Shown here piece by piece: positions 1-7,911 of a stretch of DNA of 48,334 bases. The stretch covers positions 1 to 48,334 of the forward strand of contig JASEET010000008.1 of assembly GCA_030019335.1 (NCBI GenBank). Direction: 5' to 3'. How positions within the stretch are numbered: the stretch's first letter is position 1; each line of letters begins with the position of its first letter. The translations under genes were made by a program, and so were the position numbers. The notes beneath the pieces are model-generated. The model did not search any database. It had not been told where the DNA came from and saw only the letters and a list, made by a program, of their open reading frames with translations. The DNA is from Candidatus Bathyarchaeia archaeon. GTDB lineage: Archaea > Thermoproteota > Bathyarchaeia > Bathyarchaeales > Bathycorpusculaceae.

Positions 1-77
1 CTTATCAACAAGTGTTTCAATACTTTTTGAATATAACCTTCTTCATTGTAAGTAGGTATTATTACTGAAATCAACAT
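1..77 (-). CDS. GT2-family glycosyltransferase, N-terminal fragment (runs off window)
   Basis: Only the first 25 codons are in the window. They read MLISVIIPTYNEEGYIQKVL, the opening beta strand of a family-2 (GT-A fold) glycosyltransferase with its nucleotide-sugar binding start (IIPTYNEE). The ATG overlaps the stop of the upstream glycosyltransferase fragment (ATGTTGA), so the two are translationally coupled in a surface-sugar gene cluster that continues to the left. The acceptor and the sugar cannot be told. Confidence 0.7.
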   Translation of the reverse strand, partial: MLISVIIPTYNEEGYIQKVLKHLLI

Positions 78-346
78 TTATCACTATCCACAAATGCGAA
101 CCATTCTGTCTCAACTTCTCGTATACCTTTCTGTCTTGCTGTTGCTCTGTTTCCATTATCAAGAAATACCTTAATATTCTTATATTTCTTATTAAATTCT
201 TGTAAAATTTTTAGTGTATTATCCTTTGAGTATCCATCAACGATTATTAGTTTGTTTACTGGAATATTCTGATAAATAGAATTTAAACATCGCTCCAATA
301 AATGTTCACTATCTTTTGTAAGAACAACAACATCAATTCTCTCCAT
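71..346 (-). pseudogene. Truncated GT2-family glycosyltransferase
   Basis: The 91-residue product starts MERIDVVVLTKDSEHLLERC and contains the first half of a GT-A domain: the VVVLTKDS strand, the IIVDGYSKDNT segment, and it stops right after FVDSD, the DXD metal-binding motif. A full enzyme would have 100-200 further residues, so this is a 3'-truncated copy. I chose the ATG at 346 because AAAGGAG lies just upstream; a TTG at 364 would add six residues. The stop overlaps the next glycosyltransferase start, so the deletion joined two neighbouring genes. It is unlikely to be catalytic. Confidence 0.6.
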
Positions 347-350
347 ATTT

Positions 351-599
351 TCATCTCCTTTCAACCCAAACTATTATAAATCTTCCTATTATATGGTCAG
401 CAACAGGCACTGATTTACACCTTTTTCTGTTTTCTATTGTCATGGCTCTTCTGACAATTTGACAGTGTTTGCTGAATACTTTTTCATCCATCTTAATGCT
501 CACGTTTCTTTTTCCAGCCCTGATAAACCATATTAAGTTCTTTGGAATCTCTAGCTCTTTTGAACCTAAAAGTTTTCCACCACGTCTATAATTCCCTAA
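351..599 (-). CDS. Unidentified open fragment upstream of glycosyltransferases
   Basis: An 82-codon open frame without an ATG near its beginning ends 4 bases before the start codon of the glycosyltransferase fragment. It has coding character (basic and hydrophobic alternation, LEIPKNLIWFIRAGKRNV, then VADHIIGRFIIVWVERR at the C-terminus). The frame begins after a stop at 600-602, so it is either a 5'-truncated gene or one starting at an internal ATG (MDEKVFSKHC). The spacing suggests it was cotranscribed with the glycosyltransferases. I do not recognise the family. Confidence 0.35.
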   Translation of the reverse strand, partial: LGNYRRGGKLLGSKELEIPKNLIWFIRAGKRNVSIKMDEKVFSKHCQIVRRAMTIENRKRCKSVPVADHIIGRFIIVWVERR

Positions 600-616
600 C
601 TATAACTGCGCGCGAT

Positions 617-745
617 ATGGTTTACACTCGCCTGGTTGAGTTCACGCCAGACAGCTTCGACGTAGCCACAGCAGTCACAATGGAAAAACGCAAGCCGTTA
701 ATAGCAGCTGGCTGAGAATACGTCGAACAGACAAGCAAAGCGTAA
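617..745 (+). pseudogene. Decayed paralogue of the small protein at 9420-9581
   Basis: Starting at an ATG this reads MVYTRLVEFTPDSFDVATAV and continues to LIAAG, then an in-frame TGA (713-715), then EYVEQTSKA and a second stop. The intact gene at 9420-9581 reads MKYIHMLHFKNGEFDVATAT and then IVAAGFEKIDE. The shared FDVATA..T and I-AAG spacing, in the same reading phase, shows that the two are homologues. The copy here has lost its C-terminal third. What the family does is unknown to me. Confidence 0.5.
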
Positions 746-815
746 GCTATTACAGAAAGCCGAAGTAAGAAAAGTATTAACGTTTCTGCCACATAGTTAG
801 GTTGCGGGTGAAAGG

Positions 816-2522
816 TTGTCTAGGCATGTAAAGCGTCCAGACGAGAAACTGCTCAAGCAAATTCTTGATTTTTGTAGGCATATTGCGGGCTCCTATCAAA
901 TCACAGCCACATGCATATGTAGCGATTATACCTCAGAATTTTCTAAAGCAAAAACAGTTGTGGAAATCTTGCTTATAATCCGCGATTTTCAACCTCGGTT
1001 AATGAGGTACATAAAAGTTTTGGATGACCGAAACGTCATTGTATTCGCGGTTAACGAGTGGGTTTTTGAAAGGGATGTGGATAGAGGTTTTCTAGGCGAA
1101 GCCTTAGCTGGGAGGATGATTTTCCCATATATCGCCTTAGTGAACGAGGAATATTTGCGTTTCCAAGAAGTTACATTGAAAAAACGTTTAATCCTTGAAC
1201 GTTTGGAAAACCTGGTTTTGGATTTTCCAGAACTCTCCTACGATTTTCGTATAAAGCCAGAATACTTTATGTATGAAACTATGCTAAGCAGGGCACGACT
1301 TTTCCCGCCAATGACTTACAGTGTGCTTAGCTTTATGCGAAAGGGTGTTAAAAAGGGAAACATAGAAGTGGTTATGCGTGGATATGTGGATGCATTAAAG
1401 GAACTAGAAAAAGAAAGTGCAATTACACTTTCAGATGGATACGTAAAAATCTCTAAAAAACTTGTGGGCGAGGTTAAGAGCAGAAAAGTTCGTTTCGTAA
1501 ACCTTTTTAAAACAGCCCAAAGAACCTTATTCACGTCTTTACTCAATATTTTCCCAGCAGTTCTAAATCTCCTTTCACAGAATAGAGAGACATTTCTTAG
1601 ATTCCAAAGAGAAGTCGAAGAAAACTCAAAGCTTATTCATCAACTTGAAGACCCCCGCAGATTTTTATATATTCCTACGGCTCGCGGACTGGTTTCTCTG
1701 GCGAGTAGAATGGATGTTGAAGCCTTTGCAAAAGAGGTGTTTTCTATAAATGAAGGTGCAGAAATTAAGGTTGAGGAGATTGGCGGTGTTCTGAATGATG
1801 TTTATTTGGTTAAGACCTCTGTGGGCAACGAAGAAAGAAAAATTGTTGTTAAGAGGTTTAGAGACTGGTCAAGTTTTAAATGGTTCCCGCTTACTTTGTG
1901 GACTTTTGGAACTAGAACTTTTGCCGTTTTGGGGCACTCAAGACTTGATAGAGAATGCGCTATAAACCAGCTGCTATATTCAAAAGGTTTTGAGGTCCCA
2001 AAGATTCTGCATATAAGCCATGCTGAACGTTTAATTTTCATGGAACATGTGGAAGGCGAAAATCTTGGCAAAGTGATAAAAAGAGTTGTTAACGCAAAAA
2101 ACACCGAGGAAGTGAAGGAAGACCTAGACATCATAAGCAAAGTTGGCGAAAAACTCGCTGAGGTGCATACTCTCGACATAGCTTTAGGCGACACAAAACC
2201 CGAGAACCTAGTGGTTAAGGAGAGCGGTAAAATCTGCATGCTGGATTTTGAACAAGCCTCAAGGAACGGAGACAAGGTTTGGGATATCGCTGAATTTCTG
2301 TATTATGCAGGTCATTTTATTTCACCGCTTGTTGGAACACGTCCCACAGAACTCATTACAAAAGCCTTTATTGAAGGCTATTTAAGGGCTGGAGGAGAAG
2401 TCAAACTTGTAAAAAAGGCTGGAAATCCCAGATACACAAAAGTTTTCAGCATATTCGCTTTTCCACACATAATTTTGACCATTTCGAACATTTGTAGAAA
2501 GGCGAGCAAACTGAAGGAATAA
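816..2522 (+). CDS. Atypical protein-kinase-fold protein with long N-terminal region
   Basis: 568 residues. The C-terminal half has the eukaryotic-like/RIO-Bud32-type kinase landmarks: a nucleotide-binding lysine in IVVKRF (about 346), a hinge-like LIFMEHVEGENL, the catalytic loop LGDTKPENLVV (about 457, D-x-K-P-x-N) and the metal-binding LDFEQAS (about 475) in place of DFG. The N-terminal 300 residues resemble a nucleotidyltransferase-like domain in their early strands (VVEILLIIRDF, NVIVFAVNEWVF) but lack a clear catalytic motif. The frame opens with TTG at 816; a GGGTGAAAGG run abuts it, so the true start is uncertain. It may phosphorylate a protein or small molecule. Substrate unknown. Confidence 0.65.
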   Translation: MSRHVKRPDEKLLKQILDFCRHIAGSYQITATCICSDYTSEFSKAKTVVEILLIIRDFQPRLMRYIKVLDDRNVIVFAVNEWVFERDVDRGFLGEALAGRMIFPYIALVNEEYLRFQEVTLKKRLILERLENLVLDFPELSYDFRIKPEYFMYETMLSRARLFPPMTYSVLSFMRKGVKKGNIEVVMRGYVDALKELEKESAITLSDGYVKISKKLVGEVKSRKVRFVNLFKTAQRTLFTSLLNIFPAVLNLLSQNRETFLRFQREVEENSKLIHQLEDPRRFLYIPTARGLVSLASRMDVEAFAKEVFSINEGAEIKVEEIGGVLNDVYLVKTSVGNEERKIVVKRFRDWSSFKWFPLTLWTFGTRTFAVLGHSRLDRECAINQLLYSKGFEVPKILHISHAERLIFMEHVEGENLGKVIKRVVNAKNTEEVKEDLDIISKVGEKLAEVHTLDIALGDTKPENLVVKESGKICMLDFEQASRNGDKVWDIAEFLYYAGHFISPLVGTRPTELITKAFIEGYLRAGGEVKLVKKAGNPRYTKVFSIFAFPHIILTISNICRKASKLKE

Positions 2523-2531
2523 GCATAGTTA

Positions 2532-2668
2532 ATAGACATTCCCAGACATATTTCCGGTAAAGTTGATGAGATTGCAAAAAGAAAGGCATAACAAGTGAGG
2601 AAACTCTGAAGCAACTGTCAAAGGAAGGCTTAATTCTGAAAAAGATGACAAAAAATAAAGAACCCTAA
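2532..2668 (+). pseudogene. Small frameshifted gene remnant
   Basis: Two short open frames join if one base is added near 2590: the first reads IDIPRHISGKVDEIAKRK, the second GITSEETLKQLSKEGLIL followed by a short lysine-rich tail. Together they look like a helical DNA-binding or antitoxin-like protein of about 45 residues, but no start codon is visible. It lies in the 166-base gap between two genes. Coding character is plausible but modest. Confidence 0.3.
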
Positions 2669-2688
2669 CCAAGCACCCATTCTTTTTT

Positions 2689-3129
2689 TTACGCACGCAT
2701 TATATTTTCCCTCATTAACTCTATGAATTTCCCGAAAAGTCTTTCAAAGAAATCTTTCTTGAGTTGTGAGCCTTTCCCAATACCTGGACATTCATCTGTG
2801 TAGGTAAAAACGTATCTATTATTTCTAAGGTTTTTGAGCTGGAAGGGATAGAATCTGCAGATTAGTGGTCTTATCTCATAGATAGAGCATGAGTTATCTT
2901 TCAGAAAGACGCATTTTCCGTCCTCAGTCTTCCTCATCTGGTGAATGTAGGGTTCAAAACCCTCAATTTTCTCAGCGAATTTATCGAGACCTATTAAAGT
3001 CTTCTTTGATATACGATCAGCCTCGGTCTTCAATAGAAGAATCGACCTAATATTATCTTTAGTATCGCCGCAGCATAGGGCGCATTTCACACATCTAAAA
3101 CAAACATGTTTTGGATACTCAAAGCTCAA
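2689..3129 (-). CDS. YkgJ-family cysteine cluster protein (UPF0153-like)
   Basis: 146 residues with the family's CxxCxxCC signature near the N-terminus (CVKCALCC), followed by a second cysteine set (CVFLKDNSCSIYEIRPLICRFYPF). These cysteines are thought to bind zinc or an iron-sulfur centre. Length fits the family. The frame opens with TTG (LSFEYPKHVC); no strong Shine-Dalgarno is seen. The biochemical role of YkgJ proteins is not settled. Confidence 0.8.
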   Translation of the reverse strand: MSFEYPKHVCFRCVKCALCCGDTKDNIRSILLLKTEADRISKKTLIGLDKFAEKIEGFEPYIHQMRKTEDGKCVFLKDNSCSIYEIRPLICRFYPFQLKNLRNNRYVFTYTDECPGIGKGSQLKKDFFERLFGKFIELMRENIMRA

Positions 3130-3176
3130 GCTAATCTCGCCAGATTATCTTACAAAACATACAAAAGACAGAAAGA

Positions 3177-3311
3177 CTATTTTTTACCTTTCTTATGTCT
3201 TTTAGGAAGCTCAACTTTCTTCTTCTGTTTCCTCTGCATCTTCTTAGCCCTGTTCAATTGCCTATGCTTTTCCCGACCTGCAGCTTTCTCTTTCTTGCTT
3301 TTTTTAGCCAT
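3177..3311 (-). CDS. Very basic 44-residue protein
   Basis: A short gene: ATG at 3311 preceded by a clean GGAGGTC Shine-Dalgarno 5 bases away. The product (MAKKSKKEKAAGREKHRQLN...KKGKK) is almost entirely lysine, arginine, glutamate and glutamine, so it is expected to bind nucleic acid, perhaps rRNA or the ribosome. The two larger plus-strand frames over this region are antisense shadows. No family recognised. Confidence 0.65.
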   Translation of the reverse strand: MAKKSKKEKAAGREKHRQLNRAKKMQRKQKKKVELPKRHKKGKK

Positions 3312-3557
3312 ATTTTGACCTCCACTTTATGGCATAACCACATGATACTTATTAAAAAATATTACTATCCTCTTTAAACTGCACGGAGGGATGCTTTTTT
3401 TTTTTAAACGTCCATTAATACTTTTCCAAAATATTATATCTACCTCTTTTGGAATGGTATTAACATCGGATATTGAGAGTTAATTATTAGGTTTTGTCGT
3501 GTGCGGGGATTCATAACGTATAAGTTAAAGTATTAACTCTTGATATTCACGATAAAA

Positions 3558-3797
3558 ATGAAAGCAAACGCAAAGCTTGACCGCCGAATACTAGTGCTTT
3601 TCCACAGCTTAGGCTTAAGCTGCGTAGGCGGAGCCATATTCCTCCAAATCCTAGTCTTCGTGGATATACTCCAACACGGATACTTCATGGCCGTGGAAAA
3701 CAATCCGGCAATCCTAACATTCGAGATTGTGCTAACAGTCTTCGCCCTTATTTACTTCATATACATATATCAACGCTTCATCCGCTCAATCAAATAG
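3558..3797 (+). CDS. Small two-helix membrane protein
   Basis: 79 residues from the ATG at 3558 (a TTG at 3540 would add six). A basic N-terminus (MKANAKLDRR) is followed by a hydrophobic helix (about 9-35, ILVLFHSLGLSCVGG...) and a second one (about 47-70, ILTFEIVLTVFALIYFIYIY), with a short basic tail. No Shine-Dalgarno is visible, so the mRNA may be leaderless. Function unknown. Confidence 0.6.
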   Translation: MKANAKLDRRILVLFHSLGLSCVGGAIFLQILVFVDILQHGYFMAVENNPAILTFEIVLTVFALIYFIYIYQRFIRSIK

Positions 3798-3927
3798 CCA
3801 TTTTTAAGCATCAAAATTTAAAAAACCCTTTTAGAAAGTCGTTAAATAGCAAAAGAAGAATAGAAAATCGTTTTAAATAAGCTTCCATAGAACTCAATCA
3901 ATAGAATTTTACGTTGAAGGTGGAACG

Positions 3928-4689
3928 ATGAAGAAACTGGAAAAAATCGCCACAATAGTTATCATTTTTACTTTCGTATCTACATTAGTCTGTATCACAA
4001 AAGTACAAGCATCAGCAGAAAACATGGAAACGTTCTATGAAGGGGAAGGTTATCCCGGGCTTTCGATTAACGTTAAGGCTACAAAAGAAACGAACCCTGG
4101 CTTGGACATAAACGTTACCATATGGATTGAGTGCACAGCTAAAAACCTTAGCATCGAATACCTTTATCTTCGCGTTTACGGTTTCAGAGGCGGTCAAGAA
4201 AGGATTTTACTGAAAAATATCACGCATATAGCGGAAAAAATTTTCCTCGATTACGGCAATGTAAGCGAAGGAAACTATACGGTTCATATACCTAATGATG
4301 TTTGGTACAGGACCTACACAGAGTTGCACTTCAAATACGCCATCAAAGAAACGTCCTACGGTCCGTATACTGACGGCTTTACGATGACTGATGTAAAGAA
4401 CGTCTATTTGGAAGAACTTGAAAACACACTTAAAAATTTGAACGAGAGCTATCAACAGTTAAATAATACTTATTGGGAATTAAACAGCACTTTTGAGCAG
4501 CTTAACCAAACTTACTGGGATCTTCATCAAAACTACACTTCCCTGAATCAAACTTACTGGGATCTTAAAGGCAGTATAGGCGGACTTGACACTACGAAGA
4601 ACGTGGCGATTGTTCTAGCGATAACAACTGTTTTCTTTGCAGCTACAACAATCTATCTGATGATGCGGAAACCTAAACAATATTGGTAA
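3928..4689 (+). CDS. Secreted, membrane-anchored protein with a heptad-like repeat stalk
   Basis: 253 residues. Signal peptide: MKKLEK then a hydrophobic core ending near VQASA (about 30). A beta-rich ectodomain with many N-glycosylation sequons (NVT, NLS, NIT, NVS, NYT) follows. Residues about 165-213 carry four near-copies of a unit like LNQTYWDLHQNYTS, which would form an extended coiled stalk. A C-terminal helix (VAIVLAITTVFFAATTIYLMM) plus basic tail anchors it outside the cell. AAGGTGG precedes the ATG and a TTTTAAATAA TATA-like box lies about 60 bases upstream. Family not recognised. Confidence 0.7.
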   Translation: MKKLEKIATIVIIFTFVSTLVCITKVQASAENMETFYEGEGYPGLSINVKATKETNPGLDINVTIWIECTAKNLSIEYLYLRVYGFRGGQERILLKNITHIAEKIFLDYGNVSEGNYTVHIPNDVWYRTYTELHFKYAIKETSYGPYTDGFTMTDVKNVYLEELENTLKNLNESYQQLNNTYWELNSTFEQLNQTYWDLHQNYTSLNQTYWDLKGSIGGLDTTKNVAIVLAITTVFFAATTIYLMMRKPKQYW

Positions 4690-4747
4690 CTCGTTATTCC
4701 CCCTTTATTTTCTTTTTTGATGCTGGACTTATAACATCTAAAAAGTA

Positions 4748-6097
4748 TTATTTCCTGTGCAAGTTCTGAGCTGCGATGAAGGTTAAGCCTCGCTCTGTGA
4801 GGGCTCTGGCTGTTCTGTTTACCGAATCGTGCTTGTCGAGATAATTGATTAGGAGCTTTGGCATCAGTCCTTTTTCGATTATATCCTTTTTGGGGATGAA
4901 GTATTCCAAGATGTCGGACGGGTGTTCTCGGGTTTTCTCAATCTCAGGGGATGCACCTTCATGTTTAGCGCTGATGTTTTTGACATGGTCGGCGATTTCT
5001 AGAAGTTCGTCGAGTCGGTTGTATGGTTGTCTGACAATGCTCTTGTAGGTTTCTACAATGTGGTGTTCGATGCGGGTAATGTCCTCAAAGTCGAAGGCTT
5101 TTCGTATATAGGCTGACAGCTCAATCGTCCTATTGTTTATGGAATTTGAGAGGTTAAAGCCTAAAAGAGGTGTCGTGCCATCGTCTCGACTAAAGAGTTT
5201 CGCGGTCATCAGTGTCCACAAACATGCATAGGGATTGTCATTGCCCAGATAAACTGAAATCTTGAATTCTACGTCAATTCCAAGCTTGTGCAGCCAATAC
5301 CCAAGCATCACAGTGCCCGTGTTTACATTCAACACTTGTCGGACCCCGCACTCAGTGTAATAATGAAGGAACTCGTCGATCCATTTTAGAGCGTATTCGT
5401 TTGGCACTCCAACGCCGCCGAAATAGCCCGTGATTGTTTCGGGTCCTCCCAGATGAACGTTAATGGGCTGACCGTCGGGTCCTAGCATTGTTCCTTTTGT
5501 ATCTAGTGTTTCCACGTAGGAGGCGCCTATGATCTGCATCGCCGCTGCAAACGCGAAGGGCTCATTATCCTCAGCCTGCTCTTTCATGGAGCGGACGCGG
5601 ATGAAGCGACCGGGCATAAGGTCTTGCTGTGCAATCGCCTTTTTTGCCTCCTCTATGAGCCACGGGAAAAAGTTACAAGCACTAATTTCCAAGGTTACAG
5701 CAAAAGACTCATCAAACTTCATGGAATCAGCTTTGTCTCCTAAAATTTTTCTGCGATATTCTGGAATAGTGATAAAGGCTCCTTTATCTCGCTGTTCAAT
5801 AAGCCACTCAAGATTCTTGACGTAAGGCGAATTTTTCGCCCTAAGCCTAGCTATAAGATTCTCGAGTTTACGGGCTTCTCTGGCTTTGCGGTTAATCTCG
5901 TCAACACCACCATATTTCTCAACGATTCTTAACAAACCATTTATAAGGGGGTTATCTTCTCTCAGAAGAAAATCGTTGATTTCCCTAAGGTTTTCATCTT
6001 TTATTCTCAATCTTTCTCTGAGGTCATTCAAAAGTCTGTCCTCCAGATGTTGTATGTTATCCATCTTAAGGTAATTTAAGCGTTTTCGAAGTTTCAC
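4748..6097 (-). CDS. Conserved-looking protein of unknown function, 449 residues
   Basis: A soluble protein. The N-terminal 110 residues are charged helices (LEDRLLNDLRERLRIKDENL). The middle alternates strands and helices with glycine-rich turns (VHLGGPETITGYFGGVGVPN, ECGVRQVLNVNTGTVMLGYW), which suggests an alpha/beta or TIM-barrel enzyme. A C-terminal helical domain follows. Starts GTG at 6097 or ATG at 6064 (MDNIQHLEDR) are both possible; neither has a Shine-Dalgarno. I cannot assign the family. Confidence 0.65.
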   Translation of the reverse strand: MKLRKRLNYLKMDNIQHLEDRLLNDLRERLRIKDENLREINDFLLREDNPLINGLLRIVEKYGGVDEINRKAREARKLENLIARLRAKNSPYVKNLEWLIEQRDKGAFITIPEYRRKILGDKADSMKFDESFAVTLEISACNFFPWLIEEAKKAIAQQDLMPGRFIRVRSMKEQAEDNEPFAFAAAMQIIGASYVETLDTKGTMLGPDGQPINVHLGGPETITGYFGGVGVPNEYALKWIDEFLHYYTECGVRQVLNVNTGTVMLGYWLHKLGIDVEFKISVYLGNDNPYACLWTLMTAKLFSRDDGTTPLLGFNLSNSINNRTIELSAYIRKAFDFEDITRIEHHIVETYKSIVRQPYNRLDELLEIADHVKNISAKHEGASPEIEKTREHPSDILEYFIPKKDIIEKGLMPKLLINYLDKHDSVNRTARALTERGLTFIAAQNLHRK

Positions 6098-6190
6098 AGC
6101 TGTTTAAACGTTTTTGAGAAACGAAACTCCACAATAGCTTATTAACACGCTCTTATTCAACCTGTCTAACTCCTTGTGGAAAAGCTTTCT

Positions 6191-7123
6191 TTACGTCGCT
6201 CTTCCTCTTCTTAACCTCTTTATATACAGATATGCAGCTAAACCAGCCTTTACACCATCACCTAAGCAAGAGGTCAAATTGAATCCGCTACCACAAGTAC
6301 AGTCTCCAGCTGCAAAAACTCCTTCAACATTAGTTTGCTGTCGGCTGTCGACAAGTATGCCACCTTGCTTATGAGTTTCTACTCCGATTTTCTCAACTTT
6401 TAGGACCGTTGGTTCTACTCCCAAAGCGACAAAAATTCCCTCAGTTTGTAATCTCCTTTTTCCGCCAGTTTCTATGTTGTATATTTTTACATTGTTAACG
6501 AGCTCACCATGTTCAATAGCTTCCACTTTATAGCCCTCCATAATTTGTACTCCTTTTCTTTTCAGTTCTTCAACAAGAGAGTTTTCTGCCTCCAACTTCT
6601 CGGAATTTGTAACTAATGTTACGTTGCGAGCTATTTGGGATAAAGTAAGCGCCTCTTGTGCTGCCGTATTTTCTGAACCGACAACGACCACTTCGCATTC
6701 CTTAAAGAATCGACCGTCGCAAATGGCACAGTATGAAATGCCTCTAGCAAGCCAGCTTTCGCCGGGGACATTTAAAAGCTTGCATCTTGCACCTGTAGCT
6801 AGGATTAATACGTCACAAGCGTAGTCTTTTTCCAAAGTTTTCACAATTTTCTTTTCTCTTATTTCCAAGTCGGTTACCTTCTCTCCTACATGGATTTCAA
6901 CTCCATGTCGTTTAGCTTCCTTGACCATTCTTTGAATAAGCTCCGCCCCAGACATCGTTCCAAGAAAACCACGTCTGAGATAGCTCCAAAGCTTGGGAGG
7001 CTTTTCAGCTTCTAAAACGAGAGTTTTGAGTCCCCAAACACCAGTGAAAAGCGCAGCCGAAATGCCAGCGAAACCAGCCCCAACAATAATAACGTCATGA
7101 TCTTTCAAACCTAACAACCCCAT
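6191..7123 (-). CDS. trxB: Thioredoxin-reductase-like FAD/NAD(P) oxidoreductase
   Basis: 310 residues, the usual TrxB length. FAD-binding GAGFAG at 15-20, redox-active CAICDG (Cys132, Cys135), a second Rossmann motif VVVGSENTAAQEA, and the C-terminal FAD signature VFAAGDC are all present. It should pass electrons from NAD(P)H through FAD to a disulfide partner. Unusual points: the active site is CAIC, not the common CATC, and the nucleotide motif is GSENTA where GGGDSA is usual, so partner or cofactor preference may differ. No thioredoxin gene is adjacent. Confidence 0.85.
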   Translation of the reverse strand: MGLLGLKDHDVIIVGAGFAGISAALFTGVWGLKTLVLEAEKPPKLWSYLRRGFLGTMSGAELIQRMVKEAKRHGVEIHVGEKVTDLEIREKKIVKTLEKDYACDVLILATGARCKLLNVPGESWLARGISYCAICDGRFFKECEVVVVGSENTAAQEALTLSQIARNVTLVTNSEKLEAENSLVEELKRKGVQIMEGYKVEAIEHGELVNNVKIYNIETGGKRRLQTEGIFVALGVEPTVLKVEKIGVETHKQGGILVDSRQQTNVEGVFAAGDCTCGSGFNLTSCLGDGVKAGLAAYLYIKRLRRGRAT

Positions 7124-7214
7124 TTGTCAATTTCTACTTCAAAGCTTAAATAATAAACGCTGGCGATGTCTCCCGCAATTCCTCTTTTTATCTTCACTTT
7201 AACGGAATCAAGTT

Positions 7215-7601
7215 TTAGCCTATAAAGAGGTCTACAATTAGTCCTAAGATCTTGTTTTTCATATTTAACAGAGTTTCTATCGTTTTCTTTCCTTTTTGCG
7301 TTAGTGTATAGACTCTTTTCCTCTGGCCCCGTTCTCCTTTAATTAGCTCATCTCTTTCAAGACGGTATAAGCAGGAGTAAACTGTTCCTGAACTAATGAG
7401 CATATTAAACCGTTTATGAACGTAGGAAATGATGTCGTAACCGCTCAATGAAACATTCCTTAGCTTCAACAAAATTAACACATCCAGAAAATCCACGACG
7501 ATTCTTCTATACAGCTTCATCAAGGTTTCAGATTCCAAATCGGAAACACCCGTAGAAGATACTTCTAGAAGATATTTACATATAGTCTTTTCGCTTTTCA
7601 T
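7215..7601 (-). CDS. PadR-family transcriptional regulator
   Basis: 128 residues. The winged-helix core is LSGYDIISYVHKRFNMLISS, then TVYSCLYRLERDELIKGERG and the wing KRVYTLTQKGKK, as in PadR proteins, preceded by an about 40-residue N-terminal extension. The start ATG lies inside an inverted repeat (7595-7628) shared with the divergent small gene at 7653, which suggests autoregulation and control of that neighbour. The ligand is unknown. Confidence 0.85.
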   Translation of the reverse strand: MKSEKTICKYLLEVSSTGVSDLESETLMKLYRRIVVDFLDVLILLKLRNVSLSGYDIISYVHKRFNMLISSGTVYSCLYRLERDELIKGERGQRKRVYTLTQKGKKTIETLLNMKNKILGLIVDLFIG

Positions 7602-7628
7602 CTATAAATATTATATTTCTGATGAAAA
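7595..7628. promoter_or_regulatory. Palindromic operator/promoter between padR-like gene and small secreted protein
   Basis: Perfect 8-bp arms TTTTCATC (7595-7602) and GATGAAAA (7621-7628) flank an 18-bp AT core, TATAAATATTATA, that can serve as a TATA box in both directions. The left arm contains the start codon of the PadR gene. A regulator dimer bound here would block both divergent promoters. Confidence 0.5.
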
Positions 7629-7652
7629 ACAAAAAGGAGGTGAGAGAACAAA

Positions 7653-7856
7653 ATGAATGTGAAAATTACACTCTTGGCACTTTTGGTCATTTTGGCTGCG
7701 ACAACTATATTTGCTACAATCACTGCTACTTTCAACGAAGCACCTTCAATAACCAGCATTAAGACAGACCTTGATGAAGAAATCTCTGATTACCTAGCTT
7801 TGTGTAATTATACGCAACCAGAAGGGGACCCTAGAGACGGCGATTGGCCTCAGTGA
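7653..7856 (+). CDS. Small secreted or membrane-anchored protein
   Basis: 67 residues. The ATG is preceded by AAGGAGGTGAG, a near-complete match to the 16S anti-Shine-Dalgarno. The N-terminal helix (VKITLLALLVILAATTIFAT) is a signal peptide or anchor; the rest is acidic with one cysteine and ends PEGDPRDGDWPQ. It is divergent from the PadR regulator and shares its palindromic control region, so it may be the target of that regulator. Function unknown. Confidence 0.65.
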   Translation: MNVKITLLALLVILAATTIFATITATFNEAPSITSIKTDLDEEISDYLALCNYTQPEGDPRDGDWPQ

Positions 7857-7911
7857 CAAGCAGTTTTAAATTTTAAAAGTCAATAAATACATTTCTAATA
7901 CGGAGATTTAG

